Positions 1-16,731 of a stretch of 64,000 nucleotides of DNA are shown in pieces. How positions within the stretch are numbered: position 1 is the stretch's first letter; the number at the start of each line of letters is the position of its first letter. Origin of the DNA: Sunxiuqinia sp963678245 (GTDB taxonomy: Bacteria; Bacteroidota; Bacteroidia; Bacteroidales; Prolixibacteraceae); assembly GCA_965140765.1 (NCBI GenBank), contig OZ223308.1, positions 310,001 through 374,000 of the forward strand. The letters run 5' to 3'. A model generated the notes under the pieces. The model was not told the origin of the DNA. It saw only the letters and a list, made by a program, of their open reading frames with translations, and searched no databases. Both the position numbers and the translations under genes were made by a program.

Positions 1-1199
1 TCACCACACGGATCGTCATCAGTTGCGGTTACGTCCCAGCTAGTGCCACTGTGCGTGTAAAAACAATCTCCCAAACTAGTGCTTACTTCGCCATTTACGG
101 GACACCCAGATACAAAGTAAGGTGAGTTCTCATTCGCCACAACATCAACTAAGGTTGACTCAATAACATCTAAATCACAATCCCATGGATCAAGTACTCG
201 TATAGCAAAATACCTAGACCCTACAGTTGGATAGGAAAAGGAAAATTCTAAATTCCATGCCGTGTCATTCTCCTGAGAGTAGGTTAATGTGTATGCACTC
301 GGATCGACCGCCTCAAAATTCAAATATCCACCACTATAACTCGTATCTACCTCAAAGGTGTATGAATCAAAATCTGTTTGACTTTTTATACTGTCAGCGT
401 CAGATACCGTTGTGCTAATCGTAAATATTTGGTCGGTACAGACATCTCCTGACGGATCCATTAGTCCTGTTGTTAAAGTTGGAGAATCGTTAATATGGAA
501 TGTACCGATATCAGTAGAAATGAACAACTCATCCTTTTTTGCGGAGGTTACACTTCCTCCAGCCAAACTATAAATTTTTGTCAACTGCAAATCCACGCCA
601 GAGCACACGTCATAGTTAATACCTTCATATGGAATTGCAATTTCTATAAACCTGCCGAAATCACCGGCTGTACAATTTTCAAACCCACCCTTGGCATCAA
701 CGGCAACTGGCGTTGGCGTCGAATTCCAGTCTGCCCCTCCCCAAGAAAACAAATTTGCAGTAGTTATGACACCCGCTTTTAATTCAGAAATAAGCGCATA
801 GTCTGAACCTAAAGAGTCTCCGGTTGAAAGAAGTCCATCCACATTAAATTGAATAAATATATATGAGTTTGAACTGGCAGACGCTTGCCTCAAAAAAGAC
901 ATATAAAAATTTTCTGAGCCATTTTCTCCACTCGTAAAATATACCTCAAGAATATCATTTTTATCAGGGGAAGTATCTTTCGGATCTATTACACTTGCTG
1001 AAGATGGATAATTGTCGTTAGAACACTTATTTCCATCGATAGTAGGCGTCCATGTATACTGTGCTCTTACCTCGGAAATAAAATTTGTAGCTAAGATTGC
1101 GGTTAGAGCTAAAAGGAGCTTTAAACTATACCCCTTCAATATATTCCATCCTTTCAAAAATATCTGATTTATCACTTCCGAAGTAGATCGTTTTTTCAT
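1..1199 (-). CDS. Large secreted surface protein, N-terminal part (runs off left edge)
   Basis: An open frame starts at ATG 1199 and runs without a stop through base 1, so about 399 N-terminal residues are visible and the C-terminus is missing. Residues 1-47 look like a signal peptide: basic start MKKR, a hydrophobic stretch (LKLLLALTAILATNF) and a likely cleavage after SEVRAQ. The mature part is rich in Thr, Ser, Asp and Gly, with beta-type sequence. Its last visible part (SPYFVSGCP, then a TDDDPCG stretch) resembles the start of HYR/Ig-like repeats found in very large Bacteroidota surface or gliding-associated proteins. That family assignment is an inference from a short stretch. No enzymatic motif is visible. 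A C-terminal sorting domain (type IX secretion) would be expected beyond the edge but cannot be seen. Confidence 0.75.
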   Translation of the reverse strand, partial: MKKRSTSEVINQIFLKGWNILKGYSLKLLLALTAILATNFISEVRAQYTWTPTIDGNKCSNDNYPSSASVIDPKDTSPDKNDILEVYFTSGENGSENFYMSFLRQASASSNSYIFIQFNVDGLLSTGDSLGSDYALISELKAGVITTANLFSWGGADWNSTPTPVAVDAKGGFENCTAGDFGRFIEIAIPYEGINYDVCSGVDLQLTKIYSLAGGSVTSAKKDELFISTDIGTFHINDSPTLTTGLMDPSGDVCTDQIFTISTTVSDADSIKSQTDFDSYTFEVDTSYSGGYLNFEAVDPSAYTLTYSQENDTAWNLEFSFSYPTVGSRYFAIRVLDPWDCDLDVIESTLVDVVANENSPYFVSGCPVNGEVSTSLGDCFYTHSGTSWDVTATDDDPCG

Positions 1200-1640
1200 A
1201 GTCACGCTTTTATTAGTCAATCCTAGTTTGATCAGTTGTCCTATCCAATAAACTGAATAAAGATTTAAGAACCTAAATAGCCCAAAAAGAACCATTCTAT
1301 TTATATCTTGAATATGCAAGATACAGCGTTTATAGGATGAAGTCAATATGTTAAAAGGTATTCTGATTTAATCAATCAAACCTATATTTTAAGATATCTA
1401 AACACCTATTTCAGCTATTAAAACATCAAATATCTTAGTTATAATGGTTCTAAACAGCTTAAAACAGATATTGCTTATCAACATAAGGCTGTTAATATAC
1501 ATCAAAAAAACGCACCAAATAACAATAAAACTAAACCATGTTTGAATTTATTATAAATGAGGAGTCCATTAAGAATACGGCGATAACGAAAATGCTCTTC
1601 TTTGTTTCTACATAATAAAACGTTTTCAACTTATAGAAAC
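1200..1640. other. AT-rich intergenic region, no gene seen
   Basis: About 440 bases between the start of the surface-protein gene and the 5S terminator. Both strands are AT-rich with scattered stops. I see no convincing coding frame, RNA or repeat. It should contain the promoter of the leftward gene, but no clear TAnnTTTG box was found. Confidence 0.5.
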
Positions 1641-1672
1641 AAAAAGCCCGTTGCTCTGGAGAACAACGGGCT
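1640..1672 (-). terminator. Intrinsic terminator of rRNA operon copy 1
   Basis: On the minus strand a 9-bp stem (AGCCCGTTG / CAACGGGCT) with a 10-nt loop is followed by TTTTT. It lies just past the 3' end of 5S. Confidence 0.85.
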
Positions 1673-1680
1673 GGTAAAGA

Positions 1681-1789
<109 letters not shown>

Positions 1790-1896
1790 AATCTTTGCTT
1801 TGCTTAGTTCCTGATTGATTCAGGAAGTACACAACACTTAAATATTTTTAACATACCGGGAAAAGAATCTAAATTGGCAAACAACCTTAAAATTTG

Positions 1897-4772
<2,876 letters not shown>

Positions 4773-5045
4773 GATTCTTTTAAGGTTGAATGTAATTTAC
4801 ATTCTCTTATTTCCCAATATGTCAAAGAACTTTAAAGTAGATCTGAAAAAATAAAGTACATAAGTACTTTGCTCTCTTAAAGACCTCTTAATGTAGATAA
4901 TTCCGGAATCGAACCGAAAACTTTCTTTTGTGCCACCTGGCCTATCTTTTGTTCCAATATGTGTTGAACGTGTTTGTCTTACGACCTTTTTTGTTTTATC
5001 TCGCTTTGATACCTGATACTTACGTACCTTCAGTACTCAATCTTC
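4773..5045 (-). other. 23S-tRNA-Ala internal transcribed spacer
   Basis: About 270 bases between tRNA-Ala and 23S, repeated unchanged in copy 2. No further tRNA or coding sequence seen. It should hold the processing stem flanking 23S. Confidence 0.7.
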
Positions 5046-5122
5046 TGGTGGAGAATAAGGGAGTCGAACCCTTGACCTCTAGAATGCAAATCTAGCGCTC
5101 TAGCCAACTGAGCTAATCCCCC
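5046..5122 (-). tRNA. tRNA-Ala (TGC), copy 1
   Basis: The cloverleaf can be drawn by hand: acceptor GGGGGAT pairs with ATTCTCC, the anticodon stem is CTAGA/TCTAG and the loop TTTGCAT gives anticodon TGC. T loop GGTTCGACTCC is present. The 3' CCA is encoded (coordinates include it). Confidence 0.95.
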
Positions 5123-5130
5123 AATAATAC

Positions 5131-5207
5131 AGTTTCAAGTTCCGGGTTACTAGTTTCAAGTTGATTCAATTGAATCCTAAACTTTAAACTTCGAACTTTA
5201 AACTACT
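5131..5207 (-). repeat. Heptad-periodic dyad array in the tRNA spacer, copy 1
   Basis: Exactly eleven 7-base units fill 77 bases between the two tRNAs. On the plus strand the first five read AGTTNNN or GGTTNNN, and the last five read AACTNNN or AATCNNN, which is the same unit inverted. The centre is the palindrome GATTCAATTGAATC. The transcript could fold into a long imperfect hairpin between tRNA-Ile and tRNA-Ala. Confidence 0.65.
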
Positions 5208-5211
5208 TGCG

Positions 5212-5285
5212 TAGTCCCGCCCAGACTTGAACTGGGGACCTCTACATTATCAGTGTAGCGCTCTAACCAGCTGAGCTACGGGACT
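5212..5285 (-). tRNA. tRNA-Ile (GAT), copy 1
   Basis: Acceptor AGTCCCG/CGGGACT, anticodon stem CTACA/TGTAG, loop CTGATAA giving anticodon GAT, and T loop GTTCAAG. The discriminator A is followed by CGC, so CCA is not encoded here, unlike the neighbouring tRNA-Ala. Confidence 0.95.
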
Positions 5286-5424
5286 GTCTTATCTTTTAGC
5301 GTTTATAGCTTCTAGCTATAAGCCTTAAAGCTGACAGCTTTCCGCGTTTTGCTCTTATATTTTATAAAAAAGTAGTGATAAAGAAAAATGCTCGTTATTC
5401 GATTAGTGTCTATTCCAAGCTCCA

Positions 5425-6947
<1,523 letters not shown>

Positions 6948-7454
6948 ATAAAATTTGTTAGAATCTTTTTACAGACTCAATCTTGTCTAGCTCGTGGAAT
7001 AAACTCGTTTAATTCGCAATTCTTCCTTATCTTTCTACTTTTTCAATATTTTCAATGAACTATTTGTGGCAAAAAATAACCGCAACTCATCACCGCGGCT
7101 TCTCATACTTCTTGCTGATATGTCTATCTTGAACTCCCTCTCAACCTTCCCGGTGCAAACCGTTTCAATCGTTCGGGGCGGCAAAGTTAGAAAGCTTTTT
7201 TATTTCTGCAAAATATATAAGCACTTTTTCTATTCTTTTTTTGTCGCCGAAAACCAGCTTTTCTATTACGAAAACAAACCTAAAAAGGTTATAACTGACC
7301 CTCTCAAAATGTCGTTGAACGTTGCTCTAAAAGCGAGTGCAAAGTAAAGCCTTATTTTTGAAACTTCCAAACGTTTTTCAAAAACTATTTTAAGAAAAAA
7401 TCACTTTGTAGGCTTTATTAGAACGTGGCTTGTAAAAAGCTCTCTCTTCCACGT
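6948..7454 (-). other. rRNA leader, promoter region and 60-bp inter-operon spacer
   Basis: 6948-7394 is the leader and promoter upstream of 16S copy 1 and is part of the repeat. 7395-7454 is the only unique DNA between the two operons. No credible gene is present. The small open frames here lie in transcribed leader sequence. Confidence 0.7.
7182..7211 (-). promoter_or_regulatory. rRNA operon promoter, copy 1
   Basis: Minus strand reads TTG, 19 bases, TAACTTTG, a perfect match to the Bacteroidota housekeeping sigma pattern (TTG / TAnnTTTG). Transcription would start roughly 230 nt upstream of mature 16S. Confidence 0.8.
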
Positions 7455-7486
7455 AAAAAGCCCGTTGCTCTGGAGAACAACGGGCT
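7451..7486 (-). terminator. Intrinsic terminator of rRNA operon copy 2
   Basis: Same 9-bp stem as copy 1 (AGCCCGTTG / CAACGGGCT) followed by TTTTT on the minus strand. It separates the upstream operon from the promoter of the downstream one. Confidence 0.85.
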
Positions 7487-7494
7487 GGTAAAGA

Positions 7495-7603
<109 letters not shown>

Positions 7604-7710
7604 AATCTTTGCTTTGCTTAGTTCCTGATTGATTCAGGAAGTACACAACACTTAAATATTTTTAACATACCGGGAAAAGAATCTAAATTGGCAAACAACC
7701 TTAAAATTTG

Positions 7711-10586
<2,876 letters not shown>

Positions 10587-10859
10587 GATTCTTTTAAGGT
10601 TGAATGTAATTTACATTCTCTTATTTCCCAATATGTCAAAGAACTTTAAAGTAGATCTGAAAAAATAAAGTACATAAGTACTTTGCTCTCTTAAAGACCT
10701 CTTAATGTAGATAATTCCGGAATCGAACCGAAAACTTTCTTTTGTGCCACCTGGCCTATCTTTTGTTCCAATATGTGTTGAACGTGTTTGTCTTACGACC
10801 TTTTTTGTTTTATCTCGCTTTGATACCTGATACTTACGTACCTTCAGTACTCAATCTTC

Positions 10860-10936
10860 TGGTGGAGAATAAGGGAGTCGAACCCTTGACCTCTAGAATG
10901 CAAATCTAGCGCTCTAGCCAACTGAGCTAATCCCCC
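10860..10936 (-). tRNA. tRNA-Ala (TGC), copy 2
   Basis: Same cloverleaf, TGC anticodon and encoded CCA as copy 1. Confidence 0.95.
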
Positions 10937-10944
10937 AATAATAC

Positions 10945-11021
10945 AGTTTCAAGTTCCGGGTTACTAGTTTCAAGTTGATTCAATTGAATCCTAAACTTTA
11001 AACTTCGAACTTTAAACTACT
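10945..11021 (-). repeat. Heptad-periodic dyad array in the tRNA spacer, copy 2
   Basis: Eleven 7-base units identical to the array in operon copy 1, again lying between the Ala and Ile tRNAs. Confidence 0.65.
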
Positions 11022-11025
11022 TGCG

Positions 11026-11099
11026 TAGTCCCGCCCAGACTTGAACTGGGGACCTCTACATTATCAGTGTAGCGCTCTAACCAGCTGAGCTACGGGACT
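11026..11099 (-). tRNA. tRNA-Ile (GAT), copy 2
   Basis: Same cloverleaf with GAT anticodon as copy 1. The discriminator A is followed by CGC, so CCA must be added post-transcriptionally. Confidence 0.95.
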
Positions 11100-11238
11100 G
11101 TCTTATCTTTTAGCGTTTATAGCTTCTAGCTATAAGCCTTAAAGCTGACAGCTTTCCGCGTTTTGCTCTTATATTTTATAAAAAAGTAGTGATAAAGAAA
11201 AATGCTCGTTATTCGATTAGTGTCTATTCCAAGCTCCA

Positions 11239-12762
<1,524 letters not shown>

Positions 12763-13381
12763 ATAAAATTTGTTAGAATCTTTTTACAGACTCAATCTTG
12801 TCTAGCTCGTGGAATAAACTCGTTTAATTCGCAATTCTTCCTTATCTTTCTACTTTTTCAATATTTTCAATGAACTATTTGTGGCAAAAAATAACCGCAA
12901 CTCATCACCGCGGCTTCTCATACTTCTTGCTGATATGTCTATCTTGAACTCCCTCTCAACCTTCCCGGTGCAAACCGTTTCAATCGTTCGGGGCGGCAAA
13001 GTTAGAAAGCTTTTTTATTTCTGCAAAATATATAAGCACTTTTTCTATTCTTTTTTTGTCGCCGAAAACCAGCTTTTCTATTACGAAAACAAACCTAAAA
13101 AGGTTATAACTGACCCTCTCAAAATGTCGTTGAACGTTGCTCTAAAAGCGAGTGCAAAGTAAAGCCTTATTTTTGAAACTTCCAAACGTTTTTCAAAAAC
13201 TATTTTAAGCCCTGCAATACTACTCAAACACCTCTAGAACGCTGCTTCCAGAAACATCCAAATAACCAGCATGTCTCTCAAAGCGGCTGCAAATATAGAC
13301 ACCTTTTCCGGTCTAACAATACCTTTTGTAATTTATTTTCACCCCTCTTGAAGATAAAACCTCAGACGCTCTATCAAACAA
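12763..13381 (-). other. rRNA leader/promoter copy 2 and unique gap before modC
   Basis: 12763-13209 repeats the leader and promoter of copy 1. 13210-13381 is unique DNA downstream of modC. I found no clear hairpin terminator there, so transcription from the nif/mod operon could run towards the rRNA promoter. No gene seen. Confidence 0.6.
12997..13026 (-). promoter_or_regulatory. rRNA operon promoter, copy 2
   Basis: TTG, 19 bases, TAACTTTG on the minus strand, identical to the copy 1 promoter. Confidence 0.8.
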
Positions 13382-14473
13382 TCACTTACCAATGCTTAAT
13401 ATTTTTATACTACTCGACTTGATAAGACAAAACACTTGCTTGCCTTCTTTTAAATTCATTCGTTCCATAGAAGAGCTAGTGATTTCAACCAATAATGGAA
13501 ACCCAATATCAACCATACAAAACACCTTTCGACCAACTCTTTTAATTGAAGTTATTATTCCCTTCAGCTGATTTCTTGTCGATATAGCATCGACCTGCTC
13601 AAGCGAAAGGCTAATATTTTGTGGAGCAATACTTACTATTAATTGGTCATCGGGGACTAATTGCTCCTCAACATCCACCATTAAATAATTGGAAGAGTAA
13701 TCGGAATAATAATAAAAGGCTGTCATTCCATTGACAACATCTATACTTTGTGCTTTCAATCGAACCGAGTTTATTTCTTCTTGCTGTTGAAGAATTGGAC
13801 CGACGACGGAATCAAAAAGCAAGTCATAATAGTTTCCACTCCCCAGGATTCGTCCATTACTAATAATCATTAATTGGCTGGTGAGCATTAACAGGTCCGC
13901 AATATCGTGACTAACCACCCAGATGGGTAACCGGTATTTTTCGTGTATTTCTATCAGGTATGGTATTATATTACGTCTCAGTCGCTGGTCGAGCGCCGAA
14001 AAAGGTTCATCCAACATTAAAACCTCTGGTGAATTTAACAGCATCCGTCCAATAGCGATGCGCTGTTTTTCGCCACCAGAACACTGATCTGGCTTTTTAT
14101 CTAATAGATGATCGATCTCCAGGAGGTCAACCACTTCTTTCAAACTAATGGACGAGTCGGAATCGTGACCATACAATAAGTTCTTTCGAACGGTCATATG
14201 TGGGAATAGTCGTCCTTCCTGAAAGACCAGCCCGACTTTACGTTTTCGGGCAGGGACTTTTATTTTGCAGGAACGGTTATAAAACTCATGGCCACGAATA
14301 ATAATCTGCCCGTCGTCTGGAAATTCAATACCAGCCAGTATTTTTAACAGCGAAGATTTGCCAGACCCAGATGGACCAAATATGCCAACGATCCCATCAG
14401 GAATAAAATCTTTCATCTGTAGCAGAAAGTTTCCGCGCCTGTATTTTATGTCGACATAAACAGGTCTGCTCAT
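13382..14473 (-). CDS. modC: Molybdate ABC transporter ATP-binding protein ModC
   Basis: 363 residues. It hydrolyses ATP at the inner face of the cytoplasmic membrane to drive molybdate import through ModB. Visible motifs: Walker A GPSGSGKSS near residue 34, signature CSGGEKQR near 132, Walker B VLMLDEPFSALD near 151, and the switch His in WVVSHD. The C-terminal third (from about 290) is a TOBE-type beta domain, as in ModC. The start overlaps the modB stop by 4 nt (ATGA), so translation is coupled. Last gene of the nif-mod run. Sulfate or other anion transporters share this fold, but pairing with modA, modB, nifV and a ModE-like gene fits molybdate. Confidence 0.93.
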   Translation of the reverse strand: MSRPVYVDIKYRRGNFLLQMKDFIPDGIVGIFGPSGSGKSSLLKILAGIEFPDDGQIIIRGHEFYNRSCKIKVPARKRKVGLVFQEGRLFPHMTVRKNLLYGHDSDSSISLKEVVDLLEIDHLLDKKPDQCSGGEKQRIAIGRMLLNSPEVLMLDEPFSALDQRLRRNIIPYLIEIHEKYRLPIWVVSHDIADLLMLTSQLMIISNGRILGSGNYYDLLFDSVVGPILQQQEEINSVRLKAQSIDVVNGMTAFYYYSDYSSNYLMVDVEEQLVPDDQLIVSIAPQNISLSLEQVDAISTRNQLKGIITSIKRVGRKVFCMVDIGFPLLVEITSSSMERMNLKEGKQVFCLIKSSSIKILSIGK

Positions 14474-15177
14474 ACTTTGACTGATTTTTGATAACGACGA
14501 TTAACCAACTCCGAAGCCAGCATGGCAATAAATGAGATCACAATAGAAATAAGCATCAGGCGAAATGCTTCACCTTCCTTTCCGGGAGTTTGCATGGCCG
14601 AGAATAAAGCCAAAGGTATTGTTCGTGTTTCTCCAAAAATATTTCCTGCAAACGTAATGGTTGCACCAAATTCTCCCAGACTACGGGTAAAGCTCAGCAA
14701 AAAACCACTCAATATACCTGGAAAAGCCAATGGAATTGTAATCGTGAAAAATACTTTTATGCGTCCTGCTCCTAAAATTTCGGCGGCATCCTCCAAACGC
14801 TTATCCACCATTTCGACGGCCTGTTTAACAGCCCGGACAGCTAGTGGGAACGACACAATAATAGAAGCAACAACAGCCGCAGTAAAACTAAAGGCTATTT
14901 TTATTCCGAAATACTCTTTTAAAAATTCACCTAAAAAACCGTGTGCTCCAAATACCAAAAGCAAGACGTAGCCAGTGGTAACCGGCGGCATTACCATGGG
15001 CACATGCAAAAATGCCTCAACAAAAGCTTTCAGTTTAAAATCTTTTCGAGCCAGAATCCACCCAAAAACAACGGCAAACGGCAACGAAACAAAAGCGCAG
15101 AGTAGTGACACTCTGACTGAGATTGCCAAAGCCGACCACTCTGCATTTGTTAATCCTATGGTTAATAATTCAGTCAA
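14470..15177 (-). CDS. modB: Molybdate ABC transporter permease ModB
   Basis: 235 residues with five to six membrane segments. It forms the membrane channel with ModC and receives molybdate from ModA. The cytoplasmic coupling (EAA) loop is visible at about residues 130-155 (DAAEILGAGRIKVFFTITIP), and SFTRSLGEFGATITFAGN is the conserved permease stretch that follows. Length is normal for ModB. It overlaps modA and modC by 4 nt each, which points to one transcript with coupled translation. A 149-residue antisense frame over this gene is a shadow. Confidence 0.93.
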   Translation of the reverse strand: MTELLTIGLTNAEWSALAISVRVSLLCAFVSLPFAVVFGWILARKDFKLKAFVEAFLHVPMVMPPVTTGYVLLLVFGAHGFLGEFLKEYFGIKIAFSFTAAVVASIIVSFPLAVRAVKQAVEMVDKRLEDAAEILGAGRIKVFFTITIPLAFPGILSGFLLSFTRSLGEFGATITFAGNIFGETRTIPLALFSAMQTPGKEGEAFRLMLISIVISFIAMLASELVNRRYQKSVKV

Positions 15178-15914
15178 TCAATAATAAATGAATAATTGGT
15201 TAACAGTTTTTTCGTTTCTGCGGAATAAAGGTAATCGTAAAATTGCTTTGCCAAATCTTTTTCAGAAATTAACACCCGATAGTATTCCACTGGTTTGTGT
15301 GTTTCCTCGGGGAAAGTATAGATCACCTTCACCTTTTTCGATTGCAGAGCATCAGTTTTATAGACCACCCCAAAATCAGCTTCTCCTAATTCAACCATCA
15401 TTAAAGCAGAACGGACATTCTGACTTTGCATATACCGATCCTCCAAGTTGAGCTGGTAATAATCGAAAACCTGCATGGCATATTTGCCTGCCGGCACAAA
15501 GCCCGGATCTCCGATCGCAATTTTGCATTCAGAATTCGTCAATAATGAGTCCACCTTTTTAAATTGAAAGTCCTTGTTCAGTGGCGAAATCAAAACCAAA
15601 TCGTTTTTTGCAAAAACAGCTGTTTCCTTCGTCTTTTGTTTTTCCACCAGAAAATCCATCCAGTTTTTATTCGCCGAAAGGTACACATCAGCCTCAGCTC
15701 CTTGGTCAATCTGGCGAGCTAAGGTGCCCGATGCAGCTAAATTCAACTTCACTGTTACATTATACTCCTGCTCAAATTTTTGAGCAAGCTTTGTAATAAC
15801 ATCAGTTAAGCTGGCAGCAGCAAACACCTTAATTTCTTTCTCATTAACTCTTTTTGACCCACTGCAAGAGACAAGAAGAAATAGACTTAACATAGCGTAA
15901 AGGATTCTTTTCAT
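15174..15914 (-). CDS. modA: Molybdate-binding lipoprotein ModA
   Basis: 246 residues, the extracytoplasmic substrate-binding part of the molybdate transporter. The N-terminus is a lipoprotein signal with lipobox LLVSC (Cys17), so the protein is probably tethered to a membrane rather than free in the periplasm. The ModA-type start VFAAASLTDVITKLAQKFE follows, then NLAASGTLARQIDQGAEADVYLSA, which contains the Ser/Ala ligand loop of this family. The stop overlaps the modB start by 4 nt. The upstream neighbour ends 10 nt before the ATG. Tungstate binding cannot be excluded from sequence. Confidence 0.92.
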   Translation of the reverse strand: MKRILYAMLSLFLLVSCSGSKRVNEKEIKVFAAASLTDVITKLAQKFEQEYNVTVKLNLAASGTLARQIDQGAEADVYLSANKNWMDFLVEKQKTKETAVFAKNDLVLISPLNKDFQFKKVDSLLTNSECKIAIGDPGFVPAGKYAMQVFDYYQLNLEDRYMQSQNVRSALMMVELGEADFGVVYKTDALQSKKVKVIYTFPEETHKPVEYYRVLISEKDLAKQFYDYLYSAETKKLLTNYSFIID

Positions 15915-15924
15915 CGCACTAAAA

Positions 15925-16344
15925 TTAACAGGATTCTTCTAAAACATCTATCGTTCTATCAATCCAATCTTTCAAATCTGCAACGAATTTAACCATCCGA
16001 TCAATTTCTTCGTCTGTAGGTTCCAGCATTTCAAGCATTTCCAACGAGCAAAAATTCATGAACCGATTAAAAAACCGACTTTCATCAGTAAAAGCTTCCG
16101 GCACCTCATACTTCTTTTTTATCATGCGCAACATGCTCGAAATACTTGAGTGTTCAGGCAGATCGTCATCTTTAGCAATGACTGCTGTTAAAAAACCTTC
16201 CAACGAAAGACCGATCATATTGTAATAAACCAGGTTCCCAAACGGGCGATCTTTTTTTCGTGCCCCTACTACTGTTTTATAGTAAGCTGCTGCCTCTTCG
16301 TAATAACTATTCCAACCTTCCATAATCCTAAATTTTAATTGCAT
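15925..16344 (-). CDS. Unknown small helical protein in nif-mod operon (HEPN-like?)
   Basis: 139 residues, or 132 if translation starts at the second Met (MEGWNSYYEEAAAYY). I do not recognise it with certainty. It is predicted all-helical, acidic, soluble and without signal peptide. The pattern of a Tyr-rich first helix (YYEEAAAYYKTVVGARKKDRP), a second helix around NMIGLSLEGFLTAVI and a final amphipathic helix resembles HEPN-type four-helix proteins, but the RNase motif RxxxxH is not seen. It lies between the ModE-like regulator and modA, 10 nt before modA, so co-transcription is likely. A role in molybdenum handling or nitrogenase maturation is only inferred from position. Confidence 0.7.
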   Translation of the reverse strand: MQLKFRIMEGWNSYYEEAAAYYKTVVGARKKDRPFGNLVYYNMIGLSLEGFLTAVIAKDDDLPEHSSISSMLRMIKKKYEVPEAFTDESRFFNRFMNFCSLEMLEMLEPTDEEIDRMVKFVADLKDWIDRTIDVLEESC

Positions 16345-16386
16345 TTTTAAATTGATTCTTCGTTATTTATTTTCCAATAACGACAT

Positions 16387-16731
16387 CTAAAAAAAAGGCT
16401 CCAAATTCTTATTCATCTCCTTAATAAACTGATCAAACTGCTTTTGAGCTTCGTTGTATACTTTCACAATTTGATGTCCTTCAATAGTCAGTTCGGCAAA
16501 TCCACCACCAACACCACCACGGGCCGAAACGACTAACTTCTGTTTGGCTGCACAGTTTAGCTTTACAATTTCGTTGTATATTTTAGAGTACGAAGTTCTC
16601 ATTTGTTGGGCTGTACCCGATATTGAACCGGTTTCGTTGATTGAACAAAGAATTCGCATCCACAAGTGGCATTTTACTCCCTCGTCGTTCATATCGAACC
16701 AAACGGCACCGTCAATTAAATTCTTTTTCAT
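16387..16731 (-). CDS. ModE-like winged-helix regulator (DNA-binding domain only)
   Basis: 114 residues matching the N-terminal LysR-like winged helix of ModE: SINETGSISGTAQQMRTSYSK is the helix-turn-helix, and GGVGGGFAELTIEG is the conserved wing. The C-terminal molybdate-binding (TOBE/Mop) domains of E. coli-type ModE are absent, so any molybdate sensing must come from elsewhere or be lost. Its ATG overlaps the nifV stop by 4 nt. The likely role is control of the mod and/or nif genes, inferred from family and context. The target site is unknown. A short ModE-type regulator of this sort is often called ModE family or winged helix-turn-helix protein. Confidence 0.82.
   Translation of the reverse strand: MKKNLIDGAVWFDMNDEGVKCHLWMRILCSINETGSISGTAQQMRTSYSKIYNEIVKLNCAAKQKLVVSARGGVGGGFAELTIEGHQIVKVYNEAQKQFDQFIKEMNKNLEPFF

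Noticed and set aside
5131..5207. CRISPR array
   Set aside because: Units are only 7 bases with no unique spacers; a heptad array, not CRISPR. No other CRISPR-like repeat was seen in the window.
14522..14971. 149-codon plus-strand frame antisense to modB
   Set aside because: Low-complexity Lys/Ala/Ser composition typical of the reverse strand of a membrane protein gene; modB is certain.
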